Assembly (NCBI GenBank): GCA_012515235.1
Contig: JAAYYU010000157.1
Span: 1 to 55,422, forward strand
DNA from: Candidatus Anammoximicrobium sp.
GTDB taxonomy: Bacteria > Planctomycetota > Planctomycetia > Pirellulales > Pirellulaceae
DNA: 55,422 bases
Direction: 5' to 3'
The notes under the pieces are model-generated. The model searched no databases and was not told the DNA's origin. It saw only the letters and a program-made list of their open reading frames with translations. Positions 9,455 to 18,465 of the stretch are shown here, piece by piece. The translations under genes were made by a program, and so were the position numbers. Numbering within the stretch: position 1 is the first letter of the stretch; each line of letters begins with the position of its first letter.

Positions 9455-9513
9455 GCCAAAATCGCCTCCGCCGCGCGCGGGTCCCGCCGCCAGTTCCGCA
9501 CCACGGCATCCAA

Positions 9514-10227
9514 TCAACCGGATGGCTCGACGCCCAGCGCACGCAGTTGAGCGGCAAGTCGCTCGGAACGCAGCCGCGCTTCGTCCGCCCGCTGCCGCTC
9601 CTGCTCGGCCCGCTGCCGCTCCTGCTCCGCTCGCTCCCGCTCTCGATCGCTCTGCTCGGCCAGTTCCAAGTAGGTCGCGAAGGGCTTTCCGTCGGGCCGC
9701 AGAACTTGCAGGTTGCCGGAGGACAGATCGAATCGCACTCCCAAACGAGGACTTTGCCAGCCATCGACGGTCTGGATCGGAACCAGGCGATCACCCTGTC
9801 GGGTCCAGCCCTCCAAAACGATGTTGTCGGGATCGAAGACATAGTACTCCTCGACCCCATAGCGTTCGTAGAACCGGAACTTGTCCATCATTTCGGACCA
9901 GCGGTTGCCGGGCGACAGCACCTCAAAGACCACTTGGGGCGCGATCCCGTCCTCCTCCCATTGCTTGTACGAGCCGCGATAACCCTTGGGCCGCCCAAAG
10001 GCCACCAGCGCGTCGGGAGCCACGCGCAGTTTGTTGTCGCCCTCGACGGGATACCACAACAGGTCGCCGGCCACGAACACGTTCGGATCGTCCCGAAACA
10101 TCGCGTCCAGACCGCCTTGAAGCGTGACAATCCATTGGAACTGAAGCGTGTTCTCGGCCATCGGTTGCCCATCGCTGTCGGGATAGTCGATCTTCGGTTT
10201 CGAACGCCGAAGTGTCTGTGTGCTCAT
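9514..10227 (-). CDS. Uma2-family (DUF820) putative PD-(D/E)XK nuclease with charged C-terminal coiled coil
   Basis: 237 aa. Uma2 features are DLLWYPVEGDNKLRVAPDAL and PQVVFEVLSPGNR, then KFRFYERYGVEEYYVFDP; the P-D and E-V-S residues are the predicted nuclease active site. Residues about 195-230 are an E/R/Q/A-rich heptad tract (RERERAEQERQRAEQERQR), a predicted coiled coil common in planctomycete and cyanobacterial members. Biological role is unknown in the family; these genes are usually multi-copy. It has its own promoter with a consensus -10 (10275-10280), so it looks inserted between the VWA gene and the first DUF58 gene. Confidence 0.8.
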   Translation of the reverse strand: MSTQTLRRSKPKIDYPDSDGQPMAENTLQFQWIVTLQGGLDAMFRDDPNVFVAGDLLWYPVEGDNKLRVAPDALVAFGRPKGYRGSYKQWEEDGIAPQVVFEVLSPGNRWSEMMDKFRFYERYGVEEYYVFDPDNIVLEGWTRQGDRLVPIQTVDGWQSPRLGVRFDLSSGNLQVLRPDGKPFATYLELAEQSDRERERAEQERQRAEQERQRADEARLRSERLAAQLRALGVEPSG

Positions 10228-10274
10228 GACCGCTTTACCTCACCCCAAGACACGGATTGGGTCCTGACACGGAC

Positions 10275-10302
10275 ATTATACCCTCGGCCGCCCGGTTGTA
10301 CA
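10275..10302 (-). promoter_or_regulatory. Sigma70-like promoter for the Uma2 gene
   Basis: Read on the minus strand: TGTACA (10302-10297), 16 nt, TATAAT (10280-10275). The -10 is a perfect consensus and the -35 matches 4 of 6. It would start transcription near 10268, about 40 nt before the Uma2 ATG at 10227, with GGTGAGG as ribosome-binding site. Confidence 0.5.
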
Positions 10303-10308
10303 TCAGCC

Positions 10309-10336
10309 GGCCCCGCAGCCCGCAGCCCGCGGGGCC
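10309..10336 (-). terminator. Hairpin abutting the VWA stop codon
   Basis: Inverted repeat GGCCCCGC (10309-10316) and GCGGGGCC (10329-10336) with a 12-nt loop. The stem begins directly after the stop codon of the VWA gene (10337-10339). No T-tract follows, so factor-independent termination is uncertain; the position suggests the end of the MoxR/DUF58/VWA transcript. Confidence 0.4.
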
Positions 10337-12859
10337 TCAGAACCGCAGTCGCCGCAAGGCCACGTCGGCGACGAACAGCAGCAGGGCGGCGAGCAGCAGG
10401 TAGGACCACAGCGGCGTGACGCGCGGGACCATACGGCCGTCGGGGGCAAACACGGCAGCCGGCTCGGGGCGGAAGACACCGCCCGTGGTGTCCGCGACGC
10501 GGCGCAGCAACTCTTCGTTGGCAGGCTGCAGGCGAAGTTCGTCGGGATAGTCGCTGAAAACGGCCTGAGTTGCCGCCAGCGGCAAGCCGCGACCGTCCTC
10601 GCCGCTGACGCGGACCTCGAACTCGGCAGGGGCGGCGGCCGCAAGGGGAAACTCGGCGGCCCAGCGACCTGCTGCAAGCGGGTCGAGGGCCAGCGTCTGT
10701 CCTCGGCCGCCTGGTCCAGTGACAGTCGCAGACAGCTGGGCGCCGGCCGGGTACTGGCCGGCGACTGCGGCCCGTTCGGCGGCGACCAAGAGAGTCTCCC
10801 CGCTGCGATTCGCCGAGATGCTCAACGGATTCGCACGCGGTTGCCGGGCGACGTGACGGACCAGCCGTTTCCAGAAGGCTCCATAGCCCGACCACGCTTG
10901 CCAGCGGACGGTCCAACGGTTCTTGACGTCGCACGTAAAGGCCAGCGTCGTGCCCGCTCCGTACCGCCACCAGCACAACAGCGGATGACCGGCCACGGCA
11001 AACAACAGCGGCTCGGCTTCCGGCTTGGGGTTCGTCCGGGCGTAGCCCAACAGCGGCGGAGCGGAGGCGATCTCCAGTCCGGGCAGCGTCCGCAGCGCAA
11101 ACGGGCGAAATTCGCGGTACTTCTCTCCGGCAGCCGCGACCCTGGTTTCCTGCACCAGAATCCGCGGCACGTCGGCCGGATCGTTGCAGTGGTTGTGGCG
11201 GCCGCCGGCGATGGCCGCCATGTCCTGCAGCATGTCCTGCTCCGCGCCCTGGCTGATCGAGACGGTCGAGAGCGTGATGCCGCCGCGGGCCATTCGCTGA
11301 GCGAGCTCGCGATAGTCGCCCGGCGCGGGCACGCCGTCGGTCAACAGGATCATGTGCCGCCGGTCGGCGGCCGTCTGCTCCAGGGCCAGCACGGCCCGCA
11401 CGACGCCCTGGTACATGTTGGTCTGGCCGTAGTGCGTGAGCGTCTCGATGCGTTTCAACAAGTCGGCCTTGTCCGCGACAGGAGCCAGAGGCGAGACCCA
11501 TTCGGCGTCGTCCGAAAAAGCGATCACGCCCGCTTTGTCGTGCGGTTCCAGCACCCGCACGGATTGCTTCGCCGCTTCCTTGGCCAAATCCAGGCGGCGA
11601 TCTTTCTCCATGGACTGCGAACGGTCGATGACCAGGACCATCGCCAGGACGGACTTCTCCGCCTCCTCCTCCGGCGCCGCGGCCGTGACCGGCAACATGC
11701 GTTCCAGCGGCGTGTCGCGGAAGCCGGTCTCGCCAAACGTCGAGTCGTCTCCGATCACGATCAGGCCGCCGCCCAGTTCGCGGACATAGCGATCGAGGGC
11801 CTGCAGCCGAGCCGCGTCCAAGTCCTTCGCCGCGGTGCCGGAGAAGACGAGCAGGTCAAAGGCGTCCAGCGCGGTTGCGTCCGGTGCCAGTTGTGCCGGC
11901 CCGACAAGCGTTACCTCGCAGCCCTGCGAGGCCAGCACGTCGCGGAACGCGCTTGCCGATTCAGGCTCCGCGTCGGCCAACAAGACGCGCAGTCGGCGGG
12001 CGGCCAGCACGCGGGCGCGACGCTGGTTGTTCGCGGCGAGCGTGTCCTGTTTCGCCGCCACGCGAGCCGTGAAGGTGGCGGCGGGGCTGTCGCCCAGCGA
12101 AGCTGTCAGCCGGACTCGATTCTCGCCGGGCCGCAAGGCGATGTCGGAGCGCACGACGGAGTCGCCGTCACGGAGCAGTTCCACCGTGCCAGCCGTCTGG
12201 CGGTTCGATTGGATCACAACCTCCAGCTGCGCGCCGGCGTCCGCCGCGGCTTGCGCCGGCGCCAGCACTTCCGTCAGGCAGACTTCGGGACCCGCGAACG
12301 CGGTCAGGGGCACGACGGAGACGGGCACGCCCACGCTCACCGCGGCGCGGGCCAGATCGCCGGCCGTTTCGTTGCCGTCGCTGAGCAAGACGACTTGGGG
12401 GACGAACTTGTCGGGGATCGTTGCCGCGGCCAAGTGCAGGGCTGCCGCCGGATTGCTGGCGCTGGTGTCCAGGCCTTCGGTCGCCCAGTGAGCTTCCGGA
12501 GACGGTTTTCCCGGACGGTCCGCAAAGGGAAGAACCACGGCGGCGTGGCCGCCGCGCGCTTGGAACGCGGCCCGGATGAATTCCTCGGCCTCCCGGCGGG
12601 CGGCGCCGTCGACGCTGCGGCTGACATCGGCCGCCAGCACGACGAACCGCTGCGGGCTGGGGCCGCGGTGAGTGAGGCCGGCCAAGGCCAAAATCGCCAG
12701 CGTCAAGATCGTTGCCCGGCAAAGGCCGCTCGCCACGCGCCGCCAGGCGGACCCGGTAACCGAACTGCGGATGGCGAAATACGCGATCACGGGCAGCACG
12801 GCCAGGCCGCTCAGCCACAGCGGATGCTCGAATTCGATCACGGCCAGCAAGGGGGACAT
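10337..12859 (-). CDS. Large membrane protein with two von Willebrand factor A-like domains
   Basis: 840 aa. Starts at the ATG at 12859 (MSPLLAVIEFEHPLWLSGLA); the open frame runs to 13312 but that part is out of character and antisense to the neighbour. Two N-terminal transmembrane segments are followed by a VWA-like region with DVSRS near residue 78. A full VWA domain around 405-580 carries MIDAS motif DRSQS and LLTDGVPAPGD. A class-I-glutamine-amidotransferase-like segment (YVRELGGGLIVIGDDSTFG) lies just before it. A final transmembrane helix (YLLLAALLLFVADVALR) ends the protein. This matches planctomycete VWA proteins of MoxR clusters, thought to act in envelope assembly or stress; substrate unknown. 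Confidence 0.8.
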   Translation of the reverse strand: MSPLLAVIEFEHPLWLSGLAVLPVIAYFAIRSSVTGSAWRRVASGLCRATILTLAILALAGLTHRGPSPQRFVVLAADVSRSVDGAARREAEEFIRAAFQARGGHAAVVLPFADRPGKPSPEAHWATEGLDTSASNPAAALHLAAATIPDKFVPQVVLLSDGNETAGDLARAAVSVGVPVSVVPLTAFAGPEVCLTEVLAPAQAAADAGAQLEVVIQSNRQTAGTVELLRDGDSVVRSDIALRPGENRVRLTASLGDSPAATFTARVAAKQDTLAANNQRRARVLAARRLRVLLADAEPESASAFRDVLASQGCEVTLVGPAQLAPDATALDAFDLLVFSGTAAKDLDAARLQALDRYVRELGGGLIVIGDDSTFGETGFRDTPLERMLPVTAAAPEEEAEKSVLAMVLVIDRSQSMEKDRRLDLAKEAAKQSVRVLEPHDKAGVIAFSDDAEWVSPLAPVADKADLLKRIETLTHYGQTNMYQGVVRAVLALEQTAADRRHMILLTDGVPAPGDYRELAQRMARGGITLSTVSISQGAEQDMLQDMAAIAGGRHNHCNDPADVPRILVQETRVAAAGEKYREFRPFALRTLPGLEIASAPPLLGYARTNPKPEAEPLLFAVAGHPLLCWWRYGAGTTLAFTCDVKNRWTVRWQAWSGYGAFWKRLVRHVARQPRANPLSISANRSGETLLVAAERAAVAGQYPAGAQLSATVTGPGGRGQTLALDPLAAGRWAAEFPLAAAAPAEFEVRVSGEDGRGLPLAATQAVFSDYPDELRLQPANEELLRRVADTTGGVFRPEPAAVFAPDGRMVPRVTPLWSYLLLAALLLFVADVALRRLRF

Positions 12860-12932
12860 GGGCAAACGTTGAAAAAACCGCTCGATCTTGACTCCGATCC
12901 GACCACGGCGTCCAGACGCCGCACTCCCAAAC

Positions 12933-14801
12933 CTACACCACGACTCGCCGGTGGAACAGGCACCATTCGACCGACAGCAACAGGGCGGCTGCGCCCGCCA
13001 GCCAGATCCACAGCGGCCGCTGGCGAGTCGGCGCCGGCGATTCCACGTCGCGGGACGGCACGTCTGCGCCGGCGCGGAGGTCGCTCTCGCTGCGGCTGAC
13101 CAGGTTGACGGGCAGCGCCGGCGCCGCTCCGCCATCCGGCCAGTCCGATCGCTGCCGGACCGCCAGCGGCCATACCGCCTCAACCGGCCAGACGCCGACG
13201 GAATCGAGGGCGAACAGCGCGCGGCGCTGCGGAGATTTCGGCAGATCGAGCGCGCGGCCGTCCTGGGACACGAGCTGGGCATTCTCGGTGCCCTGCAGCG
13301 AGACCAGCACATCGGACCGGACCGCCACGCCGCCCCCGTTGGCGGTGCCGGTCAAGACGCGGACGGCCTGCCGCACGAGTCTCGCAAAGTCAGCACGCAA
13401 CGCCAAGTCACTTTTTTCCCGGTCCAGGTCGACGTGCAGCACGAGCACCGGACCCGCGGACCGATCCAGGCGGCTGTACAGCGGATCGCCCGAGGCGGCG
13501 GAGACGAGCGTTTCGGCCGGCTGCTTGAAGGCCAGCTTCACGGCCGCTTCGACCACCACGTCCTGGAACCGCACGTCTGTCAGCAACGGCGAATCCGGCT
13601 GGACGTCCTTCACGACACAGGCGGCCTCACGAATCGTTCCCGCTGCCTCCCACAACTCGCACGAACCTTGCGGCGCGATCGCCAGCAGCGGAACGGCCGG
13701 CAGGCGTTCGGGAACTTGACGATGCAGCACCGCGATCGCCTGCGGAGGCAGTTGCTCCGGCAAACTCGCGACGATCTGCAGGCGGACCGCGGGCACCGCT
13801 TCCAAGGCGGCTTGCAGCGCGGCGTCGGACGCGGCCTGGCCAGCGGGAACGAAGAACACCGTCGGCTGCGGGCGGCTGGTCACGAACACGCGGGCCGTGT
13901 CGTCGGCCGCCAAGTCGTCAGCGGCAGTCAGCCGTGCGGTCAGCACACCACTCTTTTCGACCGGGACGGACAAGATAGTCTGGGTCACGGCGCCTGCGGC
14001 GATCCGTACCGATGCCGTTTGACTTTGTCCGCCTGGCGATGAAATCTGGAGTTGGCATTCCGCGGCGGTTTCTGAGTGATTCGCCGTTTCGATCTGCACC
14101 AACTGCTGCCGGGGATCCAGCGGGTCGGGCCGCGCTGCCAAATGCGTGATGCCCAGATTCCGGCCACCCTGGCCGAACCGCTTCAGATCCACCTGCTCGT
14201 CCTTGGCCAGTGTGGCCGCCTGGGGAAAGCAGCCATCGGTTAGCAACACGATTCTCGGGTTTTGTCTGCCCTCCAGCGCCCGGCGGGCCAACTCGACGGC
14301 GTCCACCATGCGCGTGATCCCGTCCGTCGGCTGCAGGGAATCGATCGCGGCCTGCAGCGTCTGCGGATTGTCGGTCCAGCGACAAACTGTCCGCACCACG
14401 CTGCCGACGCTGAGGACCGTCATCGGTTCGCCCGGCTGCAAGCCCTGGACGACGCGGTGCGCCTCGGCCTGGGCGGCGGCCAGACGCGTGGGCTTCACGT
14501 CGGTGGCCGACATGCTGGCGGAAACGTCCAGGATCAAGACCAGCGAGCGCCGGGCGGCAAAGGCGGCTTTCCAGTACGGCTCCGCCAACGCCGCGACCAG
14601 CAGCAGAAGAATGACAAGCTGGGCCGCCAGCGAGAGCCAGAAGCGCAGCCGGAACCAGGTTGGCCGTCGAGCCAGCGCCCGCTGCCACAGCCAAGACGTC
14701 GCCACCTCGTGCCGCCGACTGGCAAAATTCCAAAGGTACAGAAGCGCGATCAGCACCGCCAAACCGGCCCAGCACCACGCTCCGGAATGAAAGAAATCCA
14801 T
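12933..14801 (-). CDS. BatA-like aerotolerance/VWA membrane protein
   Basis: 622 aa. Begins with the BatA N-terminal membrane region (transmembrane segments about 10-27 and 55-75), then LILDVSASMSATDVKP with the MIDAS D92-x-S94-x-S96. LLTDGCFPQAATLAKDEQ follows in the VWA fold, then a long beta-rich periplasmic region, and a last transmembrane helix (LWIWLAGAAALLLSVEW) near 597-613. The next VWA gene starts 73 nt downstream. The start codon sits 2 bp from a 147-bp heptad array, which therefore fills the whole leader; no Shine-Dalgarno sequence is evident inside it, so the start could be translated inefficiently or as part of a longer message. Confidence 0.8.
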   Translation of the reverse strand: MDFFHSGAWCWAGLAVLIALLYLWNFASRRHEVATSWLWQRALARRPTWFRLRFWLSLAAQLVILLLLVAALAEPYWKAAFAARRSLVLILDVSASMSATDVKPTRLAAAQAEAHRVVQGLQPGEPMTVLSVGSVVRTVCRWTDNPQTLQAAIDSLQPTDGITRMVDAVELARRALEGRQNPRIVLLTDGCFPQAATLAKDEQVDLKRFGQGGRNLGITHLAARPDPLDPRQQLVQIETANHSETAAECQLQISSPGGQSQTASVRIAAGAVTQTILSVPVEKSGVLTARLTAADDLAADDTARVFVTSRPQPTVFFVPAGQAASDAALQAALEAVPAVRLQIVASLPEQLPPQAIAVLHRQVPERLPAVPLLAIAPQGSCELWEAAGTIREAACVVKDVQPDSPLLTDVRFQDVVVEAAVKLAFKQPAETLVSAASGDPLYSRLDRSAGPVLVLHVDLDREKSDLALRADFARLVRQAVRVLTGTANGGGVAVRSDVLVSLQGTENAQLVSQDGRALDLPKSPQRRALFALDSVGVWPVEAVWPLAVRQRSDWPDGGAAPALPVNLVSRSESDLRAGADVPSRDVESPAPTRQRPLWIWLAGAAALLLSVEWCLFHRRVVV

Positions 14802-14803
14802 GG

Positions 14804-14950
14804 TCAGTTGTCAGTTGTCAGTGGTCAGTGGTCAGTGGTCAGTGGTCAGTTGTCAGTTGTCAGTGGTCAGTTGTCAGTTGTCAGTGGTCAGTTGTCAGTT
14901 GTCAGTTGTCATTCGTCAGTTGTCATTCGTCAGTTGTCACCGATCACCGA
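14804..14950. repeat. 21-copy tandem heptanucleotide array (TCAGTTG/TCAGTGG)
   Basis: Strict 7-bp period without slippage. The first 15 units are TCAGTTG or TCAGTGG. They are followed by TCATTCG, TCAGTTG, TCATTCG, TCAGTTG and two TCACCGA units. It fills the entire spacer between the second DUF58 gene (stop at 14953) and the BatA-like gene (start at 14801). Because 7 is not a multiple of 3, all three frames per strand repeat every 7 codons, which creates spurious open frames rich in VVSCQ/VVSGQ. Such arrays are expected to be length-variable through replication slippage. Confidence 0.97.
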
Positions 14951-14952
14951 GT

Positions 14953-15840
14953 TCACGGGGCGTACATCCGGCTGGTCGCCGTGCGGATCACGCGGAGCAC
15001 GGACTCCTGGACCGGCGTACCGGTCGTGGTTTGCAGCAGGCCGATCGAGCGCCTGGCGCAGTATCCGCGGCAGGACGCGATGAACTCCTGGAAGACGCGG
15101 CGATAGTTCAGCAGGTCGACGTCCTCCAGATACGTGCGTCGCGAGCGGCCGGTGGCCACGTCGACCAGCGTCACACCGCCGGCCAGCGCCGGATCGATTT
15201 CGCGTTCGTCTACGACTTGCAGCAAGTAGGGCGGAAAGCCGCGTTGGGCCAGCAGATCGATGGCCGGTTCAAACCCGGCGGGGTCGAACAAGTCGCTGAT
15301 GACCACGGTCGTCCCGCGTTGCGGGCGTTGCTGGACGAACGCCTCAGCCGCCGATTTCAGCCGGACCGGCGCGGCCTCCGTCCGCAATCCGTCCAGGAAC
15401 CGGTACAGCCGGAAAGCGTGCTGGCGGCCGCGGACCGGCGGCAGTTCGGCCACGACCCGATCGGCCACGGCCAGGATGCCCACGCGATCCAGGTTCGCCA
15501 AGGCCAGATAGCCGAGCGCGCCGGCCAGGCGGCGGGCCACGTCGAACTTGGCCGGCGCTCCCAATCTCATGCCGGGCGAACAATCGACCAGCAGGTACAC
15601 GACGCGGTCTTCGCTGCCGCGGTACTGGCGCGTCAGCAGTTCGTCGTGCCGGGCGCAGATCGGCCAGTCGATATAGCGGAAGTCGTCGCCGCAGGTATAG
15701 TCCGAGTGGCCCACGAACTCGCTGCCGCCGGCCCACCGCCGGTCCAGTCGCCGGCCCAGGAAGCGGCTGCCCCAGCTGCGCCGGGCCGTCTGGTCCAGGT
15801 ACTCGCAACGGCGGCGGAATTCAGGGTCGAACAGGGTCAT
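14953..15840 (-). CDS. DUF58 domain protein (second, soluble copy)
   Basis: 295 aa, no membrane segment. GGSEFVGHSDYTCGDDFRYI followed by DWPICARHDELLTRQY is the full DUF58 signature, at residues about 38-75. A degenerate VWA-type fold follows with LLVDCSPGM in place of DxSxS. It lies 37 nt downstream of the MoxR gene, the standard arrangement in which the MoxR ATPase, DUF58 and VWA proteins form a complex at the membrane. The downstream gene is separated by the heptad array. Confidence 0.85.
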   Translation of the reverse strand: MTLFDPEFRRRCEYLDQTARRSWGSRFLGRRLDRRWAGGSEFVGHSDYTCGDDFRYIDWPICARHDELLTRQYRGSEDRVVYLLVDCSPGMRLGAPAKFDVARRLAGALGYLALANLDRVGILAVADRVVAELPPVRGRQHAFRLYRFLDGLRTEAAPVRLKSAAEAFVQQRPQRGTTVVISDLFDPAGFEPAIDLLAQRGFPPYLLQVVDEREIDPALAGGVTLVDVATGRSRRTYLEDVDLLNYRRVFQEFIASCRGYCARRSIGLLQTTTGTPVQESVLRVIRTATSRMYAP

Positions 15841-15877
15841 GGCGGCAATTGCTTGGGGTGAGAACAGAACGGCCGCG

Positions 15878-16864
15878 TCAGGCTACTGATCGCAGGATGT
15901 CCGTGACGATTCCGTCCACGCCGGCCTCCTGGGCGTGGCCCTCGAAGCTCAACGTGATCCGATGCCGCAGGGCGGGCAGAGCCACGCGGCGCACGTCGTC
16001 GCGCGTGAGTTGGATCCGTCCCGCGACCGCGGCCAGCACTTTGGCTGCCAAAATCATCGCCTGGCCGGCCCGCGGGCTGGCGCCGCGCAGGACGAACCGC
16101 CGCGTGGATTCCGGCGCCGTGGCAGCGGTCGGATGCGTCGCGGTCACCAGGTTCGCCACGTGGCTCAACACGTCCGTCGGCACGGCCACACGCCGCGCCG
16201 TCTGCGACATGGCCACGATCCGTTTGCCGTCCAGAATCCGCTTCACGGGCGCTGCCTGGGCCTCCGTTCCGCGCTGCAGCACCGTCTCCAGTTCGCCGCC
16301 CGTCGGCGTGGGCAGCGTCAGCTTGAAGAAGAACCGGTCCAGTTGCGTCTCCGGGACCGGGAACGTGCCTTCAATCTCCCCCAGGCTCTGCGTTGCGAGC
16401 GTGAAGAACGGCGCGGGCAATTCGTAGCTTTCGTTGGCCACGGTCAGGGCTCGTTCCTCCAGCGCCTCGAACAAGGCGGCTTGCGTCTTCGGCGTCGCCC
16501 GGTTGATTTCGTCGGCCAGCAGCAGATTGGTGAACACCGGGCCTTGCTGGAATTCAAACCGCCGCCGACCCTGCGATTCCATCACGACGTACGTCCCGAT
16601 CACGTCGGCCGGCATCAGGTCGGACGTAAACTGGATGCGGCGGTACTTGACGTCCAGCAACTGCGCCAGCGTGCGGCCCAGCAGCGTTTTGCCGACGCCC
16701 GGCGGGCCGTCCAGCAGTACGTGACCGCCCGCGACCAGGGCGGCGAGGGTCAGTTCGATCGCCTCGGCATGGCCGACCAGGACTTCCGCCAAGGCTTGCC
16801 GCAGGGCGTCGAAATCCTTGGCAAACTGCGCCAGCTCTTGTTTCAGATCGGGTTCGTCACTCAT
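15878..16864 (-). CDS. MoxR-family AAA+ ATPase
   Basis: 328 aa, cytoplasmic. Walker A GPPGVGKT at residues 53-60, Walker B LLLADE at 113-118, and the MoxR-specific block TLATQSLGEIEGTFPVPETQ then LDRFFFKL at about 156-183. A C-terminal lid with RGASPRAGQAMILAAKVLA follows. MoxR ATPases act as chaperones for VWA-protein or metal-centre assembly. It is the first gene of a four-gene minus-strand cluster (MoxR, DUF58, BatA-like, VWA) and has a plausible promoter 33 nt upstream of its ATG. Confidence 0.92.
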   Translation of the reverse strand: MSDEPDLKQELAQFAKDFDALRQALAEVLVGHAEAIELTLAALVAGGHVLLDGPPGVGKTLLGRTLAQLLDVKYRRIQFTSDLMPADVIGTYVVMESQGRRRFEFQQGPVFTNLLLADEINRATPKTQAALFEALEERALTVANESYELPAPFFTLATQSLGEIEGTFPVPETQLDRFFFKLTLPTPTGGELETVLQRGTEAQAAPVKRILDGKRIVAMSQTARRVAVPTDVLSHVANLVTATHPTAATAPESTRRFVLRGASPRAGQAMILAAKVLAAVAGRIQLTRDDVRRVALPALRHRITLSFEGHAQEAGVDGIVTDILRSVA

Positions 16865-16903
16865 CGCAGGGCTCTCGAGTTTGGTGAAGGTCTCTCAGAC
16901 CAA

Positions 16904-16933
16904 GTTATAAGTCGTGCATGCCGCCGGAGGCAA
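16904..16933 (-). promoter_or_regulatory. Sigma70-like promoter for the MoxR cluster
   Basis: Minus strand: TTGCCT (16933-16928), 18 nt, TATAAC (16909-16904); each hexamer has 4-5 consensus positions. The start would fall near 16897, giving a leader of about 33 nt before the MoxR ATG at 16864. Confidence 0.45.
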
Positions 16934-17075
16934 GAACGACTCACTCGCAGGCGTCAAAACGCGGACAGAAACGAATTCTCGAACCGACCCGGCGGCGGCA
17001 AGGCGCGTTGCCACTTCGGGGAACGCTTCCCCTCCGAATTCCTTCCCCGTCCGACTCCTTTCCCCTCCAACCCGG

Positions 17076-18452
17076 TCACGTCTCAATGTCTTTTCGCGCC
17101 GGCTTCGGCCGCTTTGCCGCTTGCTGCAACGCCTCGAAGGCGTAGCGGCGAACGGACAGATCCGGGTCGCGCAGCGCGCTGCGCAACAACGGTGCGGCCG
17201 TCGCGCCTGCTGTGCCGAAGGCGAACCGGGCAAACGCCCGGTAGGCCGCGCGGCGGACCTGCGGATCCGGGTGCTTCATCAGTTCCACGAGCCGCGGGAC
17301 CAGATTGGCTTTGAACACTTCCAGGCCGGGGCCCACGGAGGACGCGGGGGGCAGGTAGCCTTCCAGCCGCGTCAGGGCCGCGATGGCCGCGGGCCGCACG
17401 ACCGCGTTGTCCGCGTGCAGACTCTGCAACAAGAACGGGGTTGCCAGCAATCCGATTTGCGACAACGCTTGGACGGCGGTCTGGCGCACTTCGGGGTCCG
17501 CGTGTCCCAGCAGGTTGTTCAAGGCGGGAGCCGCCCCTCGCAGAACCGGCCGCGCCGTCGCAGCCAAACTCTGGGCGTCCAACCGCGGATCGTAGAACAC
17601 GTTCTGCCGCATGCGGTCGGCGATTTCGCCCAGGGCGTAGGCCGCCGCGGCCGGCGACGCAATGCGGCCTTCCGCCAAACGCTGCGCGATCGGCTCCAGT
17701 TGCGACGGGCCCAACGCGACCAACGCGTCCGCCGCAGCCCGCCGCACGTCCAAGTCGGCATGTCCCAGTGCCGCTGCCAGATCCGGCGCAGCGTCCTTCG
17801 CGCCGGGGCCGATTTCCCCCAGCGCCCTGACGGCTTCAAACACCACGCCCGCATCGGTCGATCTGAGCGCGGCCCGCAGCGCCGGGACGGATTGCGGATG
17901 GCCGGCGATCTTCCAGAGCGCCAAAGCGGCCTGGACCCGATACAGCGGATCCTCGTTCTGCAAAGCCTTTTCCAGCACCGGCGTGGCCGCCGTCGCACCG
18001 ATACCGATGCGGCCAAGGGCGCGCGCCGCCACACGGCGAAACGGCGCCAAGGGAGCATAGTTGATGTGCTCCTTCGGCAGATCGACTTCGGCAAGGATCG
18101 CCGGGACCGCCGTCCGGGCTTCCAAGCCGATCCGCCCCAAGGCGTCGACCGCAAACCCGCGGACCTCCAGCGACGGCGACTGCAGGGCCTGGACCAGCAG
18201 CCCAATGCCCGCCTGGGCGTTGGCTCCCAACTGGCCCAGCGCCTGCGCCGCGCGGCGGCACTGTTCCTTGGCCTCGTCCGTGTCCTGGCCCAGGTGCTGG
18301 GCCAGCAGCGCTTGCCAGGCGCTCAGCGGGCGCCCGGCGTAAGCGGGCGCCGCCTCGCCGATCTGCGCGCACGCCGGGCGAGCATGGAGCCCGGTCGCGA
18401 CAAGCAACGTGGCGGCGGCGAAAAGCGAGACTCGGCACGCATTGGCGGGCAT
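17076..18452 (-). CDS. Exported HEAT-repeat protein
   Basis: 458 aa. Sec-type leader MPANACRVSLFAAATLLVAT ending near AHARPACAQ. The rest is roughly ten HEAT/PBS-lyase-type repeats (VRGFAVDALGRIGLEARTAV, VRRAAADALVALGPS, VRQTAVQALSQIG), an alpha-solenoid for protein binding. The partner is unknown. AGGTGA precedes the ATG. A strong palindrome lies just upstream (18466-18499), which more probably belongs to the end of the preceding gene. Confidence 0.85.
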   Translation of the reverse strand: MPANACRVSLFAAATLLVATGLHARPACAQIGEAAPAYAGRPLSAWQALLAQHLGQDTDEAKEQCRRAAQALGQLGANAQAGIGLLVQALQSPSLEVRGFAVDALGRIGLEARTAVPAILAEVDLPKEHINYAPLAPFRRVAARALGRIGIGATAATPVLEKALQNEDPLYRVQAALALWKIAGHPQSVPALRAALRSTDAGVVFEAVRALGEIGPGAKDAAPDLAAALGHADLDVRRAAADALVALGPSQLEPIAQRLAEGRIASPAAAAYALGEIADRMRQNVFYDPRLDAQSLAATARPVLRGAAPALNNLLGHADPEVRQTAVQALSQIGLLATPFLLQSLHADNAVVRPAAIAALTRLEGYLPPASSVGPGLEVFKANLVPRLVELMKHPDPQVRRAAYRAFARFAFGTAGATAAPLLRSALRDPDLSVRRYAFEALQQAAKRPKPARKDIET

Positions 18453-18465
18453 GGCTCACCTGCGC

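Noticed and set aside
14804..14950. Possible CRISPR array
   Set aside because: Units are 7 bp with no spacers; it is a simple tandem repeat.
14262..15861. Open frames with VVSCQWSVVSGQ repeats
   Set aside because: They arise only because a 7-bp repeat gives stop-free 7-codon periods; the rest of each frame is antisense to real genes.
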